From assembly GCA_029215795.1 (NCBI GenBank), contig JARDYH010000006.1:28535501-28599500 (forward strand): a stretch of DNA of 64,000 nt, written 5' to 3'. The DNA is from Anniella stebbinsi (Eukaryota; Chordata; Lepidosauria; Squamata; Anniellidae). The position numbers and the translations under genes are program-made. Of the stretch, positions 10,121-21,515 are shown piece by piece. Position 1 is the stretch's first letter; the number at the start of each line of letters is the position of its first letter. The notes below the pieces were generated by a model. The model did not search any database. It saw nothing but the letters and a program-made list of their open reading frames with translations, and was not told the DNA's origin.

Positions 10121-12235
10121 ATTATAATGATAATATCACCTGCAAAGAATATACCTTTGTCTTATATCATTTACTTGCTTGCATCATTATGTATCTTCTT
10201 ACACTGTGCATTTTAGCTGTGTTTGAGAAGCTAGTTTTAGGTTGCTTTAAGTTTTCAAATCTATGCTTATCCATTTGGCAGCTTCTTTTTGTTAAAGAGT
10301 AAGATAGAGTTTAAAGATCTTTCTTCAATGTAAAATACATATAATCTCAATAAAATATGTCAGTTTAATGTGGTATATGATAGTTCCTTTATAAGAACAT
10401 GGGATTTTACATTCTTATTGTAGCAGAGCCAAAATGAATTTAGGGGGAAATAAAGGTATCAATAATGGTGTTGCAGATAGCTGTTGACATTAGTGTTCTC
10501 TGTCATGCTTACAAAGATGGTGGACAAATTAAATGGAGAACAAGTGTGAGGCCACAGTCCAGAGAACTGCTCATGTAGCTCAATTGCACTCACCACATAT
10601 GGAAGATGAGCATTGAGAATGTTATGGTGCAGTTGTTTTCAATGATTTCCATCATTCAAATATCCTCATTGGAAACATACTTCAAAGATGTTACTATTTT
10701 ACAATAGTGTGTAATCAAGGAGTACAAACTATTGGATCCTTGTGGTATCACGTTAAAAGTACAAAAGAAATGTTTATTACAGCGATATTAAAAATATTAC
10801 CTATTTCCATGGACAGCTAAAGGACACATTTCAAGTTGAAACTTGAAATCTTTCGTTATGTATTTAAAGACAATCCTAGGCTAAACTTGTACATTTATCT
10901 TGTGGTGTCTTTCCAGTCAGATACCACATATATTAAAATTTACTTCGTATGTTCAGACATGTAACATGTATCAACACATTTTATACATGTTACATGTCTA
11001 TGTATTCTGAGAAAAAAATATGCTGCATGTAATATTATAACAACAGAAGCTATTGGCAGCTAAAGATGTGAAAGAAACTGATTACAGTATGAAAAAAGCA
11101 TGCAAAATAGAGCTCCTTGTTATTACAATCTAAGATTTAATACTTAGATTAAGAAAAAAATCATAAATGCAAACAATACGACATTGATGTATATTTAATA
11201 ACAGAGAATTTATATAATAAAATGTTTGTTAATATTTTTATTAGTCCTAAAGCTATTAAAATCTTATTGTGTTGCAATGGTTATGTGTTTGCTCAGCAAC
11301 AATGAATTTATAGATTACTCTGACCACTGCAGAAAAAGAGCATGAGTCCATCAGTTAGTATGATTTGACTGTGAAAAGCTAAGAAGGAGCTATAATGGCC
11401 ATTTTCAATTGATAATGGTATTAGTATGGATAGATGTTAAGTTTCAAGATCGGAACATTTCAAAATAAATCCTTCAAACTTGTGGTATATTACAAGCATT
11501 ATAGATACATTATTTCCATTATACAGCCATATAGCTATAAGTTTCACAAATGGATCTTGTAGCAAATTATACAAAATTATCAGCTATGAATTCTGTAAAC
11601 ACTATATTATTACCTTTATAACACAAAGTTATATTTTAATTTTTGAAAATATTTTTGGATTCCCCCTCCCTGCACAGACTAAAAGCCAGAGTATTTAAAT
11701 GTTTTCATTCCTATCACTTTCCAATTTAAGCATTTTTTTAGATGGGTGATAAGAATGGGGAGTATGTTAAAATATTGCATGTTCAAAGAGATTTAAAGGA
11801 GTTTGACTAAAGCCATCTGTTTCACTGTTTAATCTTCAAGCTGTTCTTGAAAAATAGGCCAAATATCCCAGGGGAACTAGTAGATACAAGTAGTTACAAA
11901 AATAATAAAAAGTGAAAACAGAAAATATGCAGATATCAAAAGCGAGTGATCTATAACAACTTCTTCTTTGCTTCTGGAAATGCTGGACCAGACTTCCTAC
12001 TGATCCTAACATGGCAAGTTTAAAACTTTTATTTTCATGACACAAAAGAAATAAAGAAACTTCAGATACACCAACTCTTCCTTTCATTCCACCATTTTGA
12101 TTTGATCTAGGAAAGAACAAGGAGAAAAAAGTAATACCTCCCTCAATAAAAGAAATCTTAATTATTCTTCAGCTACGTGAACAGTGATACAGTGGTCATG
12201 GTTGGACAATTATATCTTAACCTACTAAGTCAAGG
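10121..12235. other. Intron sequence, AT-rich
   Basis: No gene is seen. It includes the palindrome at 10955-10999 described separately and a smaller one, TTTCAAGTTGAAACTTGAAA, near 10830. Confidence 0.45.
10955..10999. repeat. Perfect 17-bp inverted repeat, 11-bp loop
   Basis: AGACATGTAACATGTAT at 10955-10971 is followed by 11 bases and then its exact reverse complement at 10983-10999. Each arm itself contains the partly symmetric word ACATGTAACATGT. Confidence 0.85.
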
Positions 12236-12556
12236 TATGAACAAGCCTTGTGGCCTCTCATGCAGCCACTTTGTTGTTCCATTCATGTGAGTGAACAAGC
12301 TACCAAATCTTCAGTTAACTATAATTGCTTCTTATGTCCGAACTCGTAATATGGGTAACTGCTTCCGAACAAGTCATGGTTAAGAAGTCATGGTTTAAAG
12401 TTGGATTACTATCCTGGTTCATTTGCAAACCATTAACGATAGTTTTCCAGTTCAGATATGAAGTGAAAGAATAGTTAATTGAATTTGTAGCTTGTTTCTG
12501 AGCTCGCACAAAGGGAGAAGTGGCTGCATGTGGAGTCATAAGGCTTGTTCATATTG
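12236..12556. mobile_element. Large fold-back element (about 320 bp)
   Basis: The left half starts TATGAACAAGCCTTGTGGCC, then CATGCAGCCACTT, ACAAGCTACCAAAT, GTTAACTAT. The reverse complement of the right half gives TATGAACAAGCCTTATGACT, then CATGCAGCCACTT, ACAAGCTACAAAT, ATTAACTAT in the same order. The arms are thus about 110-150 bp with roughly 80% match by eye, which suggests an old MITE with very long terminal inverted repeats. Confidence 0.65.
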
Positions 12557-13822
12557 TGGTTTATTAAACCACTATGTGATTGTCCATATGTGGCCAATAC
12601 GTTACAATTTTTTTTAAATCATGGTTAAAAGATTGCATATGCTCTTTCTACCATTCCAGTTTCTTCCTCCTTTACATTTTCAAAGCTAACTATGGTTAAT
12701 GTTTCATCTGCACCATGTTGAACACTAATCACAGTTACCTTTATATCAGGGTTAAACTCTTGTTTGAAGTGAAATGTGGTTCTCCTTTAACTTTGTGTAA
12801 ATGTAAGGCTAACTATAGTTAATGCAGAAAGGAAATGGAGGGAGGAATTCAAAGGGGAGGGGAGCATTTGAACCTGAGGGAGGAGAAAGGAGTGTGTAAG
12901 CATTAAGGATGCTCTCATTCACTTAACCATAGTTGCAAGATTGAGAAATGTTAGATCTGCCATGAGACATTCAAGTATTTTTAGCCTGTACATTTCTGAG
13001 ATGATTTGTGAATGCTGTTCTAGTAGGTATACTTGGGAAGGACAATCCTGCCATTTTTAAGAGCTCAACAAAAAGGGAAACATTTCACAAACATATTTGT
13101 CCATTAAATGCCCCATGTTTCAATGATTTTGAGGGTGTTATAGCAATAGGGTAGCAAAATGGCTGCCAATGCAACTTCTTTAGAGTGAGGAGAATTGAAT
13201 GGATTGGCTGGGATAAGCTGTGTGACTCATTCAGTAATCATTACTGTTGCTCCCAAAGCACTTAAATTGCACTTTGTTGTTCTGTAGCCATATCATCATG
13301 TTCACTGATTGGCTGAGATCATATAGCGTACGTGTCAGGGGCTACAGGCCTTTGGCTTGGGTTTTGCCTGTACCCTTTCCTCTTAGGTCTTCCCTGCTGC
13401 GAATGCCAGTGCTTGTGGCTCTGTTCAGCATCCATTCTGGTGCTCATGCCTATATTCTGCTTCACCCTTCTCATCTGTCTCTCCTGGGGCTCCATGGGCT
13501 GTCCCAGCAGTGTGAGCTGATTTCTGGGCAGCTTATCTTGGAGGACAGAGCAGATAACTTGAAGTTACTATTGCAGAAGCCTTCACAAACTACCTGCTCC
13601 ACAGCCTTAGCAGGGAAGCCAAAGCCAGCACCTCTGGAGCTCAGCCAGCCATTGGACCTAGATTGCTGTAGGAACATCAGCAGCTACATAGTCATGTCTT
13701 CTTTCTGTTACTGATGCTTTGAGAGAAAGAAAGGTGTACATGTTTTCTCATTAGCAGCCTGTTCCCTACTCCCAGACTGAAACTTCTCTGCTTCCAAAAT
13801 AGAAGAGGTAGTTTACAGAGAA
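12557..13822. other. Intron sequence, no gene supported
   Basis: An open frame of 155 codons (13247-13714) is present, but no domain, homologue or splice context supports it. Its codon use is unremarkable and a second overlapping frame is also open. Several GGTTAA / TTAACC words suggest old MITE debris around 12600-12830. Confidence 0.45.
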
Positions 13823-13853
<31 letters not shown>

Positions 13854-13870
13854 GGAGAGAGAGAGAGAGA
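13823..13870. repeat. (GT)n-(GA)n microsatellite
   Basis: A GT run at 13823-13839 passes into a GA run that continues to the palindromic MITE. A short GA run also follows the MITE (13970-13983), so the MITE seems to have inserted into the repeat. Confidence 0.9.
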
Positions 13871-13969
13871 GAGCCTATCTACAGTACTGCTTTAAAATGG
13901 TTTATAACAGTTTTAAACCATGTTTAAAACTGTTATAAACCGTTTTAAAGCAGTAGTGTAGATAGGCTC
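13871..13969. mobile_element. Palindromic MITE, copy 1 (99 bp)
   Basis: GAGCCTATCTACAGTACTGC at the left end is matched by its near reverse complement, GTAGTGTAGATAGGCTC, at the right end. The middle is a chain of inverted words (TTTATAACAGTTTTAAAC / GTTTAAAACTGTTATAAA). Nearly the whole element is one palindrome with a few mismatches and no loop. It is flanked by AGA on both sides, though this lies in a GA repeat. A second copy is at 23013-23121. Confidence 0.85.
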
Positions 13970-14262
13970 AGAGAGAGAGAGAGAATTAATAAACAAAAGG
14001 GTTGACTGCTCATGTGTGAGTGTGTGCGTGAGTGGGGGAGGGTGGAGAAAGTGAAAGAAAGTACGTTGTCTCTGATCTGACCCACTGCTGACTTCATCCC
14101 CCAGCAGATTACTCCTAAGCAATGAGGCCCTCAGCAGAAAATCCTAGAGAAGCCATGGCCATGGGAGAAAAATAATGCTGATGAAGCAGCAGGTAGAGGA
14201 ACAATGGTAGGAAGACAGGCACAAAAAAGTCAAACGTTCAGAGGACATGCTCACTCAGCTCT

Positions 14263-14325
14263 GTATTCACTTCTACAACTGTTGAAGTTACATGAGCCCT
14301 GACCTGGATTTTATCTGGTCACCCT
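14263..14325 (-). repeat. Partial copy related to the fold-back at 27441
   Basis: CTACAACTGTTGAAGTTACA then TGAGCCCTGACCTGG and TATCTGGTCACCCT. The first parts match the right arm of the 27441-27751 element (CTACAACTGTTAAAGTTACA, TGAGCCCTGTCCTCC). The final TGGTCACCCT resembles the end of that family. Confidence 0.6.
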
Positions 14326-15084
14326 ATAATAGATAATACATACATACTGTAAATCTAAGGTAATTAAAGGATGGCAGTATCATACCAGCCCCCTTCACAT
14401 GGTTAGTGGTGGTGGTGGTGCTGGGCTTCTCTACTAGCTCCACCCCAGGCATCTGGGAAGCTGTTGGCCCCACCCCAAATGACTGCTGTTGGCATAAAGA
14501 AAGCCTACATGTGATCACCTAATGAGCCAGTACATGGATGTCTGGGATAGGGCCAGTATCATATCAGATGCCAGGGAGTGTGGCTGGAAGTACAGTTCAC
14601 CTCCCAGTCAACTTCTCAGAATTCTGTGAGACTTACTTCCAGGTAGGTGTGTATAGGATTGCAGCCATATACATTTTTAAAACATCAGAATTTTTGTTGA
14701 AAAAGAAATCTTGTTCTGTTTATAACTTTACTGGGTTCCATCCAATGTTGCACAAGCTTGTGCAATAACATTTTCTTTTCTTCTCCCCCCCCCCTCCCTG
14801 CAGTCCCTTGTGCCCCATATCCATCCAGAGCAGATTTTGTTGTGTGTTGTGTGTGGGGGGAAATCAGGGGCTGCAGAGGAGAGGGAGAATTGCTTTCCTT
14901 CCTGTTCCATTGACAAATAACTTCCATTATTGGACACACTTGTGGGTTTTTACTCTGTATGTAAACTTCTCACAAATCAGAACCTTTTTGTTTTAATTAT
15001 GCATTGGATACATTTATTAACATCCATAGTACAAGAAACAACAATTAATTAATACCTGTCATATCTTGTGTAACCTGGTAATTT
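14326..15084. other. Intron sequence with short repeats
   Basis: It contains the 18-bp perfect palindrome TTGCACAAGCTTGTGCAA at 14748-14765 in a segment resembling the GTTGGATCCAATGTTG-type repeat, a C-run at 14785-14796, and a GTGTGTTGTGTGTG tract. No gene is seen. Confidence 0.45.
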
Positions 15085-15168
15085 TACTTATTTGCTTACG
15101 ATCCGGAAGGAGAGGCGGGTTATAAATAAATATATTATTGTTATTGTTATTATTGTTATTAGTGATCT
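15085..15168 (+). repeat. LINE 3'-tail-like repeat
   Basis: GATCCGGAAGGAGAGGCGGG followed by TTATAAATAAATA and a (TTATTG)n run. The same type of end is present at 21370-21440 (CTCGATCCAGAGGGAGAGGT). Confidence 0.55.
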
Positions 15169-15461
15169 TGTTTGCTTAAAATTGTAAGGATTCTTTGGAG
15201 GCTGTCTGATTGTATTAACTTTGTACAGGGAGTGAATTTTTTTTTCTTGCCTTTGTATACAGCTGTTTCCAGAAGCATTTCTGTAAAAAAAGAAAAAAGA
15301 AAAAAAAGGGGGGATATTTGTAAAAGATTCTTAGAAGAAAAATGCTATTTTTAAAGGGCAAATTATTTATGCTGTTTTTGAGTTATTTAACCAACATTTC
15401 AGTAAGGATTGTTAAGCAGTTCACCTGGACATTAGTGTGTATGAATTTGTAATGTATAGAT

Positions 15462-15597
15462 TGGGGTAGGGAACATGTATCCTCCAGTTGTTGTTGAATG
15501 CCAATTCCCATCAGCCCCAGCAAGTATGGGCAGTGATCAAAGATGATTGGAGTTGAAGACAAACAACTTCTAGAAAGCCACATGCTACCCACCTTGC
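15462..15597. mobile_element. hAT-type MITE with 7-bp (of 8) target duplication
   Basis: The element runs from GGGGTAGGGAACATG to CATGCTACCCACCTTG. The centre carries TGCCAATTCCCATCAGCCCC and the inverted matching end GATGATTGGAGTTGAAGAC, making it largely palindromic. It is flanked by TATAGAT at 15455-15461 and 15598-15604. It belongs to a family that is very common in squamates (ends of the CAGGGGTGGGCAACC type); another partial copy is at 24955-25030. Confidence 0.75.
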
Positions 15598-15604
15598 TAT
15601 AGAT

Positions 15605-16557
15605 GGAGTACTATTAGAACTGTTTGTTTTCTAAGGTCTTTTCATTTTTGTATAGTTTCATTGGTTAAGATAAAAGTGTTCATCTATATGTCAGATGCAG
15701 TAAAAATAGCCAAATTGTAGTTGAATGACTATTCAGCTTTGTTTTTGAGAAGTTTGAATCACGATGGTTCCCAGCTTATATCACTGGCAACCGTAAGGAA
15801 AAAATGTAACTGTGATGGATGCAGCAAACACTAAATAAGTGATACCTAATACCTGGTAGGTAATGAGGTTATTTTAAAGTAGGTGTTGTAAGCATGGGTG
15901 AATAGGTTCTTTGTTGTTTACTGCTGTGTATGTTGTTATAAATTAACCTTTTTCATTTTTGTATAATAACACTTACTGGCCTTCAGTGTCCCAGACATTT
16001 CCTCTACTAATATAAGAACTGATATGAAGTACTAAATATCATCATTGTATAGGGATGTACTTAAATCATATAGATACAAGAGAATGAATGTTTTGAGCTA
16101 CAGTTTCCAAGCAGTTGTAAATCAACTGTAGAGTTTCACCAATCATAACATAGTACCTGGCAAAATTATAAGATCTTCCCTGGAAGATCTCAATTTGTCA
16201 GGTTTAGTAATAGAAGAAAGTCCTTCTTCATTTAAGCTCGAGGAAGCTAGCGCATCTGATTGAATACACAAGCATTTATTAGCCACTGTTATTAACACTG
16301 AATCTAGTGTACTTTTAGAGTTTGATACTATAAAGGACTCAGCTGACAAAAACACTTTCCTTTAGCTCTAAAAGACATTGATATATATATATATATATAT
16401 ATATACACCACGTTTCTCTAAAACAGACTAGCTCTTAATTCAGTGCTAGACTTAAACTGTTATTTGAACCAGAATGGTGGAGTGCGACAAAATCACCTGC
16501 TCCTTTGGTTAACCTGTTTTATTATGTTAATATGAATGCATTTGGTTTTTCAGAAAC
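15605..16557. other. Intron sequence with (TA)n
   Basis: (TA)12 at 16381-16405; otherwise nothing recognised. Confidence 0.45.
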
Positions 16558-16976
16558 TGTTGATATAGGTAAGGAAGGGGTTAACTGGGGGTAGCAGGAG
16601 GGCGCTTTTGTGTGACTGGCTGGGTTGGTTCTATCTGCCCCGGAGGGAGGAGGGAGTGTGGTGAGATGAAGGATTTTCAGTTTCATCAGTTTAATTTAGT
16701 TTTGAGGGAGATTGGGGTTGGGGTTTGGGAAAGCATCATCTTAGTATTGAGGGAGGATTTAGAGGGTTGGTGAGATAGGTTTAGTCTATTTCTTAATCAT
16801 CCAAGTGAATAATAATAATACCATCTGTAGCACTGAAACATTGTCTTGTATTTAATAAACTTTTAGTTTGTGTTATTGAGTTAATCTGTGTGCCAGCTTG
16901 GTCTCTGTATACCATAGCACTTGACAGCCAGGACCCACTTCCCCAAACTATTGTAGTAACAGTGACAGTTTCAACA
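16558..16976 (+). repeat. Possible solo LTR (weak)
   Basis: This 419-bp segment begins TGTTGA and ends TCAACA, is richer in G than its flanks, and has an AATAAA signal near 16853 followed by TTTTAGTTTGTG. These look like LTR features. No matching target duplication is visible, so the boundaries or the call itself may be wrong. Confidence 0.3.
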
Positions 16977-19389
16977 CCCTTTTGGCATTGACTGAAGTCG
17001 AGTAGTAAGCCAGGTCAGTGTGTACAGCTGACTTGGCAGTGATGTCCCACTCCTTGGGCTTGTTGTCCTAAGCATGAAGTGATAACAAGTGAAAGCCCAG
17101 TAAAGGAGGGGCGGACGTTACATGGAGTGCTGGCAGAAGTAGTGACGGTAATGATCCCATGTACTCCAAACAGGAGGATCTCGTCTCAGGGCCCTCTTCA
17201 GCTTGTGCCTTACGCTGTTCAAAGCCTTTAGTACCTGCAACAGGAAGGAACAGTAGGCTCAGTTTCGATCCAGTGAATACCAACCACACTACTTTCTCTC
17301 TCACCCCCTCACCCTAAATCAAATACATACCTAAATTCCATGGTCCATGTTTCTTTCTGAAACACACTGTCTCCTATATCTGTTAATTTGGTATAGCTGT
17401 TATGAGAGTGCTCTCACAACGGGTTGGATCCAAACTTAGTTCCTATTGAAATCAGTGGAGCAAGGTAGTCATAGCTTAAGTTCCATTTATTTCAATGGGA
17501 ACTAAGTGCAACTAACTTAATTTGGATCCAACCCATTCTTCCTACTTCTGTGTATAAACTAGTCTAGAAAATAGTTATTTAAACTTCTCACATTTTTATA
17601 AATTAGCATTGTTTTTCAAATATAAAGTTAAATGCTTATGAAAATTATTTTGCTAATTTCTATCCTGCTTATGATAAGTTATAATGCAGTGCATTGAAAA
17701 TTCTTAGTAATGGGTGGAATAAAAGAGACATATTCTTTCAGTTCCAGATGTGTCATTTTGGGTCCATTTTTAAATCGCATATTTTTAAATTATAGGACAC
17801 TTTCTAGCTACAATATAATCTGTTATACGAGTTTATTCACTATGTGTGCTGTTAACTATACTTGTAGCATCTATTTTTGAGCCTTAAACAGAGGTGGCAA
17901 GAGTAACTGCTATTTATAGGGAGTTCTTTTCACCTTAGAGAACTCATTTTGTTCTCCATACTTCTTTCTTTTTTGCTCAGAGCACATTTGACACACAAAC
18001 AAAAGTCACTTTTGTCTTGCAGTGGAAACTTGCCAAACTATTTGACATAATGACAGGTGGGATATTTTTTAGCGTTGCTAAAATTTTGGCTGTATGGGTG
18101 CTTTGTTCATATTAGATTGTGTTTTGACATGTCTGTTTTTGGCTGCCATATAGGAGTCCCCTTCTTTATTGAATTTGGAAGAATAAGTGTTTTCCTATTA
18201 TATAATTTTCCAGTTGCAACTTGCCCATTGTGCATGTACATACATGTATCTTCTTTCATGTTTAGCTTTAAAGGGCAAATTAAAAATTAATTCCAATCAG
18301 TTAGGCAGTACTATAGATTAAGGGACATTTCAGTGCCCATATGTACAATCTTAATAACTTGAATGAACTTTGACTGCATTCATACAACACTATGTAAAAG
18401 TTATTGACAACAATAACAGACTCACTTATAACATAGAATTGTCTTTGGAAGCCTGTTTGTTAAAAGAGAGAGAGGATAGTGGTGCTAACATATTTAAATA
18501 TACATAATAACATAAAACAAGTATGTATTTAATCGGACCAACAATATTAACTTGAAAACAGTGGGTCACATGTAATCTGAGTTTTTAATGTAGTGTTTTT
18601 AACATAGCTCTGAAATTCAGAGAAAATAGTTGATGTGATTGAGGAAATTTGCATTTGCAGAATATAGACATTTATATTAATTTCATATATTTTATTTGTA
18701 TCTGCATTACATACATACTACAGAGGTTACTTAGATCCCAAGTTGCCCTTTAATTTATGCAAAGAGGAGTGATTTCTGTCCATCCCCCCCCCTCTATATT
18801 AGGACTCCAGACCATATCCTACACCATTCCAAAAGGTTGCCCATCCCTCAGAAGCAGATTTTCAGAGGACACATGGAGTTGCAGAAAGCAGGAAATGAGA
18901 AATTCCAGTGCTGTGAATTTGAACTCTGTGAAGTTAGCATCCAAGCTAGTAATACAAAATAGGGCAGTATTAGTAGTATGAAATGACATTACAAACAAGA
19001 TCTAAACAATCTATAACAATTTTGAGAATAGAAAGATTAATATCCATACTGGCAGCTACAAGAATCAATAGTCTAATCAGTTGGATATAGGAAAACCTAA
19101 GCTTTGCTACTATCCCGAACACAACATGAATACAGACAGTTCTGAAGCAATTTAGATGCCACAGTTATGGCAGATCTAAGAGAGGTATCCAGTGCTTCAT
19201 CCAGCCATGTTTTGTGAGATTAATTTCAGTTAATGAGACATGATGTGGACAAGGTGGTTGTATTTATGTGTCTGACCATGTTCCCTCTTGATACCTGTGC
19301 CTAATGGCTAATTAAGGCAATCCAGTGGGGGTTATTGCTGGGATGTTGCAGGGGGTAGCTAATACATTATTCTATAAAAGAGTAGTGCC
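16977..19389. other. Intron sequence with one inverted-repeat element
   Basis: Mostly unique-looking DNA. At 18790-18870 there is a hAT-end-like piece (AAAAGGTTGCCCATCCCTCA). No coding sequence is supported. Confidence 0.45.
17421..17534. repeat. Short inverted-repeat element (114 bp)
   Basis: It begins GGGTTGGATCCAAACTTAGT and ends ATTTGGATCCAACCC, with inner TTCCTATTGAAATCAGTGG opposed by TTATTTCAATGGGAACTAAG. It is related to the repeat at 24584-24655 (GGGTTGTATCCAATGTTAGT). No target duplication was found. Confidence 0.6.
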
Positions 19390-19900
19390 TGCCATCTTGA
19401 AGGAGGAAGTAGGATTCTTCAGGCTGCTCCTGAAGAATCCCTCTCTAGACCCGAGGATTTGTGATAGCTTTCACCTGGTTGTGTGAATACCTCATATTTA
19501 ACAAAGGTGATTTAGAGAGTTGTGGCGACGCAACTGCAAGCATTTTTGGCTGAAACTAGTATGGGCTCAGGCACGGTTTTGTTTCTGAATCAGCTTTGGC
19601 TGTTCTGTTGGATGATCTTTATCAAGAACAGAAGAGGAAGTGCAAACTTAGTCGTCTTAGTCAATCTCTCTGAGGTTTTTGGTATGATCCACCATGATAT
19701 TCTCCTGGACCAGTTTCACAGGATGGACATCAGAAGTATTGTATTTCAGTAGATCTATTTGTTCCTGTGGGATCAGTGTCAGAGTTATGTTGAGGAAGTG
19801 CTCTTCAGTCCCTTGGCACTTGTGCCATGGGGTGCTGCAGGGCACTATTCTGTTTAAGATCTATATTAAGCCATTGGGAGCAATCATCAACTGACCCTTT
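19390..19900 (+). mobile_element. LINE reverse-transcriptase fragment, plus strand
   Basis: Broken frames encode VVATQLQAFLAET-like and LVVLVNLSEVFGMIHHDILL, then GTILFKIYIKPLG. In intact LINEs these correspond to ERVVAxQLQAFL, LDLSAAFDxxDHxILL and GxxLSPxLFNIYxxPL, that is, RT motifs 0 to 4 in order. Frameshifts and stops interrupt it throughout. The clade is L2- or CR1-like; I cannot separate them. Confidence 0.75.
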
Positions 19901-20164
19901 TCTTTTCTAGAAGTGCTATAACTCATGTAGGTGTATTAGCTTCAGTGCTGAGAAGGTTCTGTTGGCTAACGTTAGTGTGCATATGTTAGCTATGGAACAT
20001 TTGGAGTGTATTTGGGAACCAGTTGGTCTATTCGCTGTAGAAACCCACTGATTTCTGCTGTGGATTATTTTCATGGAATGTGCTCACCAATCACAGGTTT
20101 ATTCACAGTGCCTAGTGTACATATTCAAATATTCATGAATTCTCCTTACCCCACAATATCTCCT
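19901..20164. other. Intron sequence
   Basis: No feature recognised. Confidence 0.4.
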
Positions 20165-20945
20165 AAAGTTTAATTTAATAGAGATAAATGCCAAGTTCTA
20201 CACCTAGGAAAAAGAAACCAAAATGCACAGTCACAAGATGGGGGATGCTTGGCTCAGTAAAGCTACAAGCGAGAAGGATCTTGGAATTGTTGTAGATCAT
20301 AAGCCAAATATGAGCCAACAGTGTGATGTGGCTGCAAAAAAAGCAAATGCTATTTTGGGCTGCATTAATAGAAGTATAGCTTCCAAATCGCGTGAGGTAC
20401 TGGTTCCCCTCTATTTGGCACTGGCTAGGCCTCATCTTGAGTATTGTGTCCAGTTCTGGGCACAACACTTCAAGAAGAATGCAGACAAGCTGGAGGGGGT
20501 TCAGAGGAGGGCAGCGAGGATGATTAGGGGTCTGGAAACTAAGACCTATGAGGAGAGACTGAAAGTACTGGGTATGTTTAGCCTGGAGAAGAGAAGACTG
20601 AGGTGAGACATGAGAGCACTCTTCAAATACTTTAAAGGTTGTCATACAGAGGAGGGCCAAGATCTCTTCTTGATCATCCCAGAGTGCAGAACACGGAATA
20701 ATGGGCTCAAGTTACAGGAAAACATTCCAGCTGGTCATCAGAAAAAACTTCCTGACTGTTAGAGCAGTACGCTAATGGAAACAATTACTTAGGGAGGTTG
20801 TGGTCTCTCCCACACTAGAGGCATTCAAGAGGCAGCTGGACAGCCATCTTTCAGGTATGTATTAAGGTGGATTCCTGCATTGAGCAGGGGGTTGAACTCG
20901 ATGGCCTTATAAGCCCTTTCCAACTCTACGATTCTATGATTCTAA
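20165..20945 (+). mobile_element. CR1-type LINE 3' fragment
   Basis: An open frame of 127 codons (20223-20606) encodes the C-terminal part of a CR1-group RT: SEKDLGIVVDHKPNMSQQCD, AILGCINRSIASKSREVLVP, ARPHLEYCVQFWA, and KLEGVQRRAARMIRGLE. Downstream frames are broken but still follow the family (a GLFSLEKRRLR-like block, then the C-terminal tail). The element ends with CAACTCTACGATTCTATGATTCTA, the short ATTCTATG repeats that mark CR1 3' ends. It is truncated at 5' and inactive. Confidence 0.88.
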
Positions 20946-21319
20946 GTTTAGCATTTAAGAGGATATGTTGAGAAATGTTTTATAATTTTGTTTATTTAAG
21001 TCAAGAACATGGATTGCAAAATCTGTTTACCTCTGAATGTCACACAAGGATTTACACATGTATTATTTTATTGTAATATAAGATTGTATATTATTTTATA
21101 CCACATAGTTAAGGGTAGGCATGGTCAGGCACCTGCTGAGGGCCCACATCCCAGCAGAGGGCCACTGACTTGAGTCTCCTGAAGTTGCTCCTATTCTTCT
21201 CCATTGTCTGTTGCTATGGGCCAAACAATGGTGGTGGTATGGAGGAGACTCATGGTTTTTTTCATCACTGCTTTCACTTCCTTGGTTCACTTCCCAGTTG
21301 AATTTTAAGAGTTTTATTG
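20946..21319. other. Intron sequence
   Basis: The segment 21244-21305 is inverted relative to 21450-21515: GGTTCACTTCCCAGTTGAAT is opposed by ATTCAACTGGGAAGTGAACC. These form long arms around the LINE-like tail at 21320-21445. Confidence 0.55.
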
Positions 21320-21445
21320 GTATTTTAATAATGTATTAGTTTTATGTGCTTTTAATCAGTTTTATGTATTTTATATTTGATGTCGTTCCCCACCTCGATC
21401 CAGAGGGAGAGGTGGGAAATAAATAAATAAATATTATTATTATTA
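21320..21445 (+). repeat. LINE 3'-tail-like repeat between inverted arms
   Basis: It contains CGTTCCCCACCTCGATCCAG, AGGGAGAGGTGGGAAATAAA and a TAAATAAATA run ending in (ATT)n. The flanks 21244-21305 and 21450-21515 are inverted copies of each other, so this tail sits in the loop of a large stem. Confidence 0.6.
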
Positions 21446-21515
21446 GCCACTCTTAAAATTCAACTGGGAAGTGAACCAAGGAAGTGAAAGCAGTGATGAA
21501 AAAAACCATGAGAAG

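Noticed and set aside
13247..13714. 155-codon open frame
   Set aside because: No domain, no splice context, overlapped by another open phase, and surrounded by intron repeats.
16558..16976. Firm call of a second solo LTR
   Set aside because: TG...CA-like ends and AATAAA are present, but no target duplication matches, so it stays as a weak feature only.
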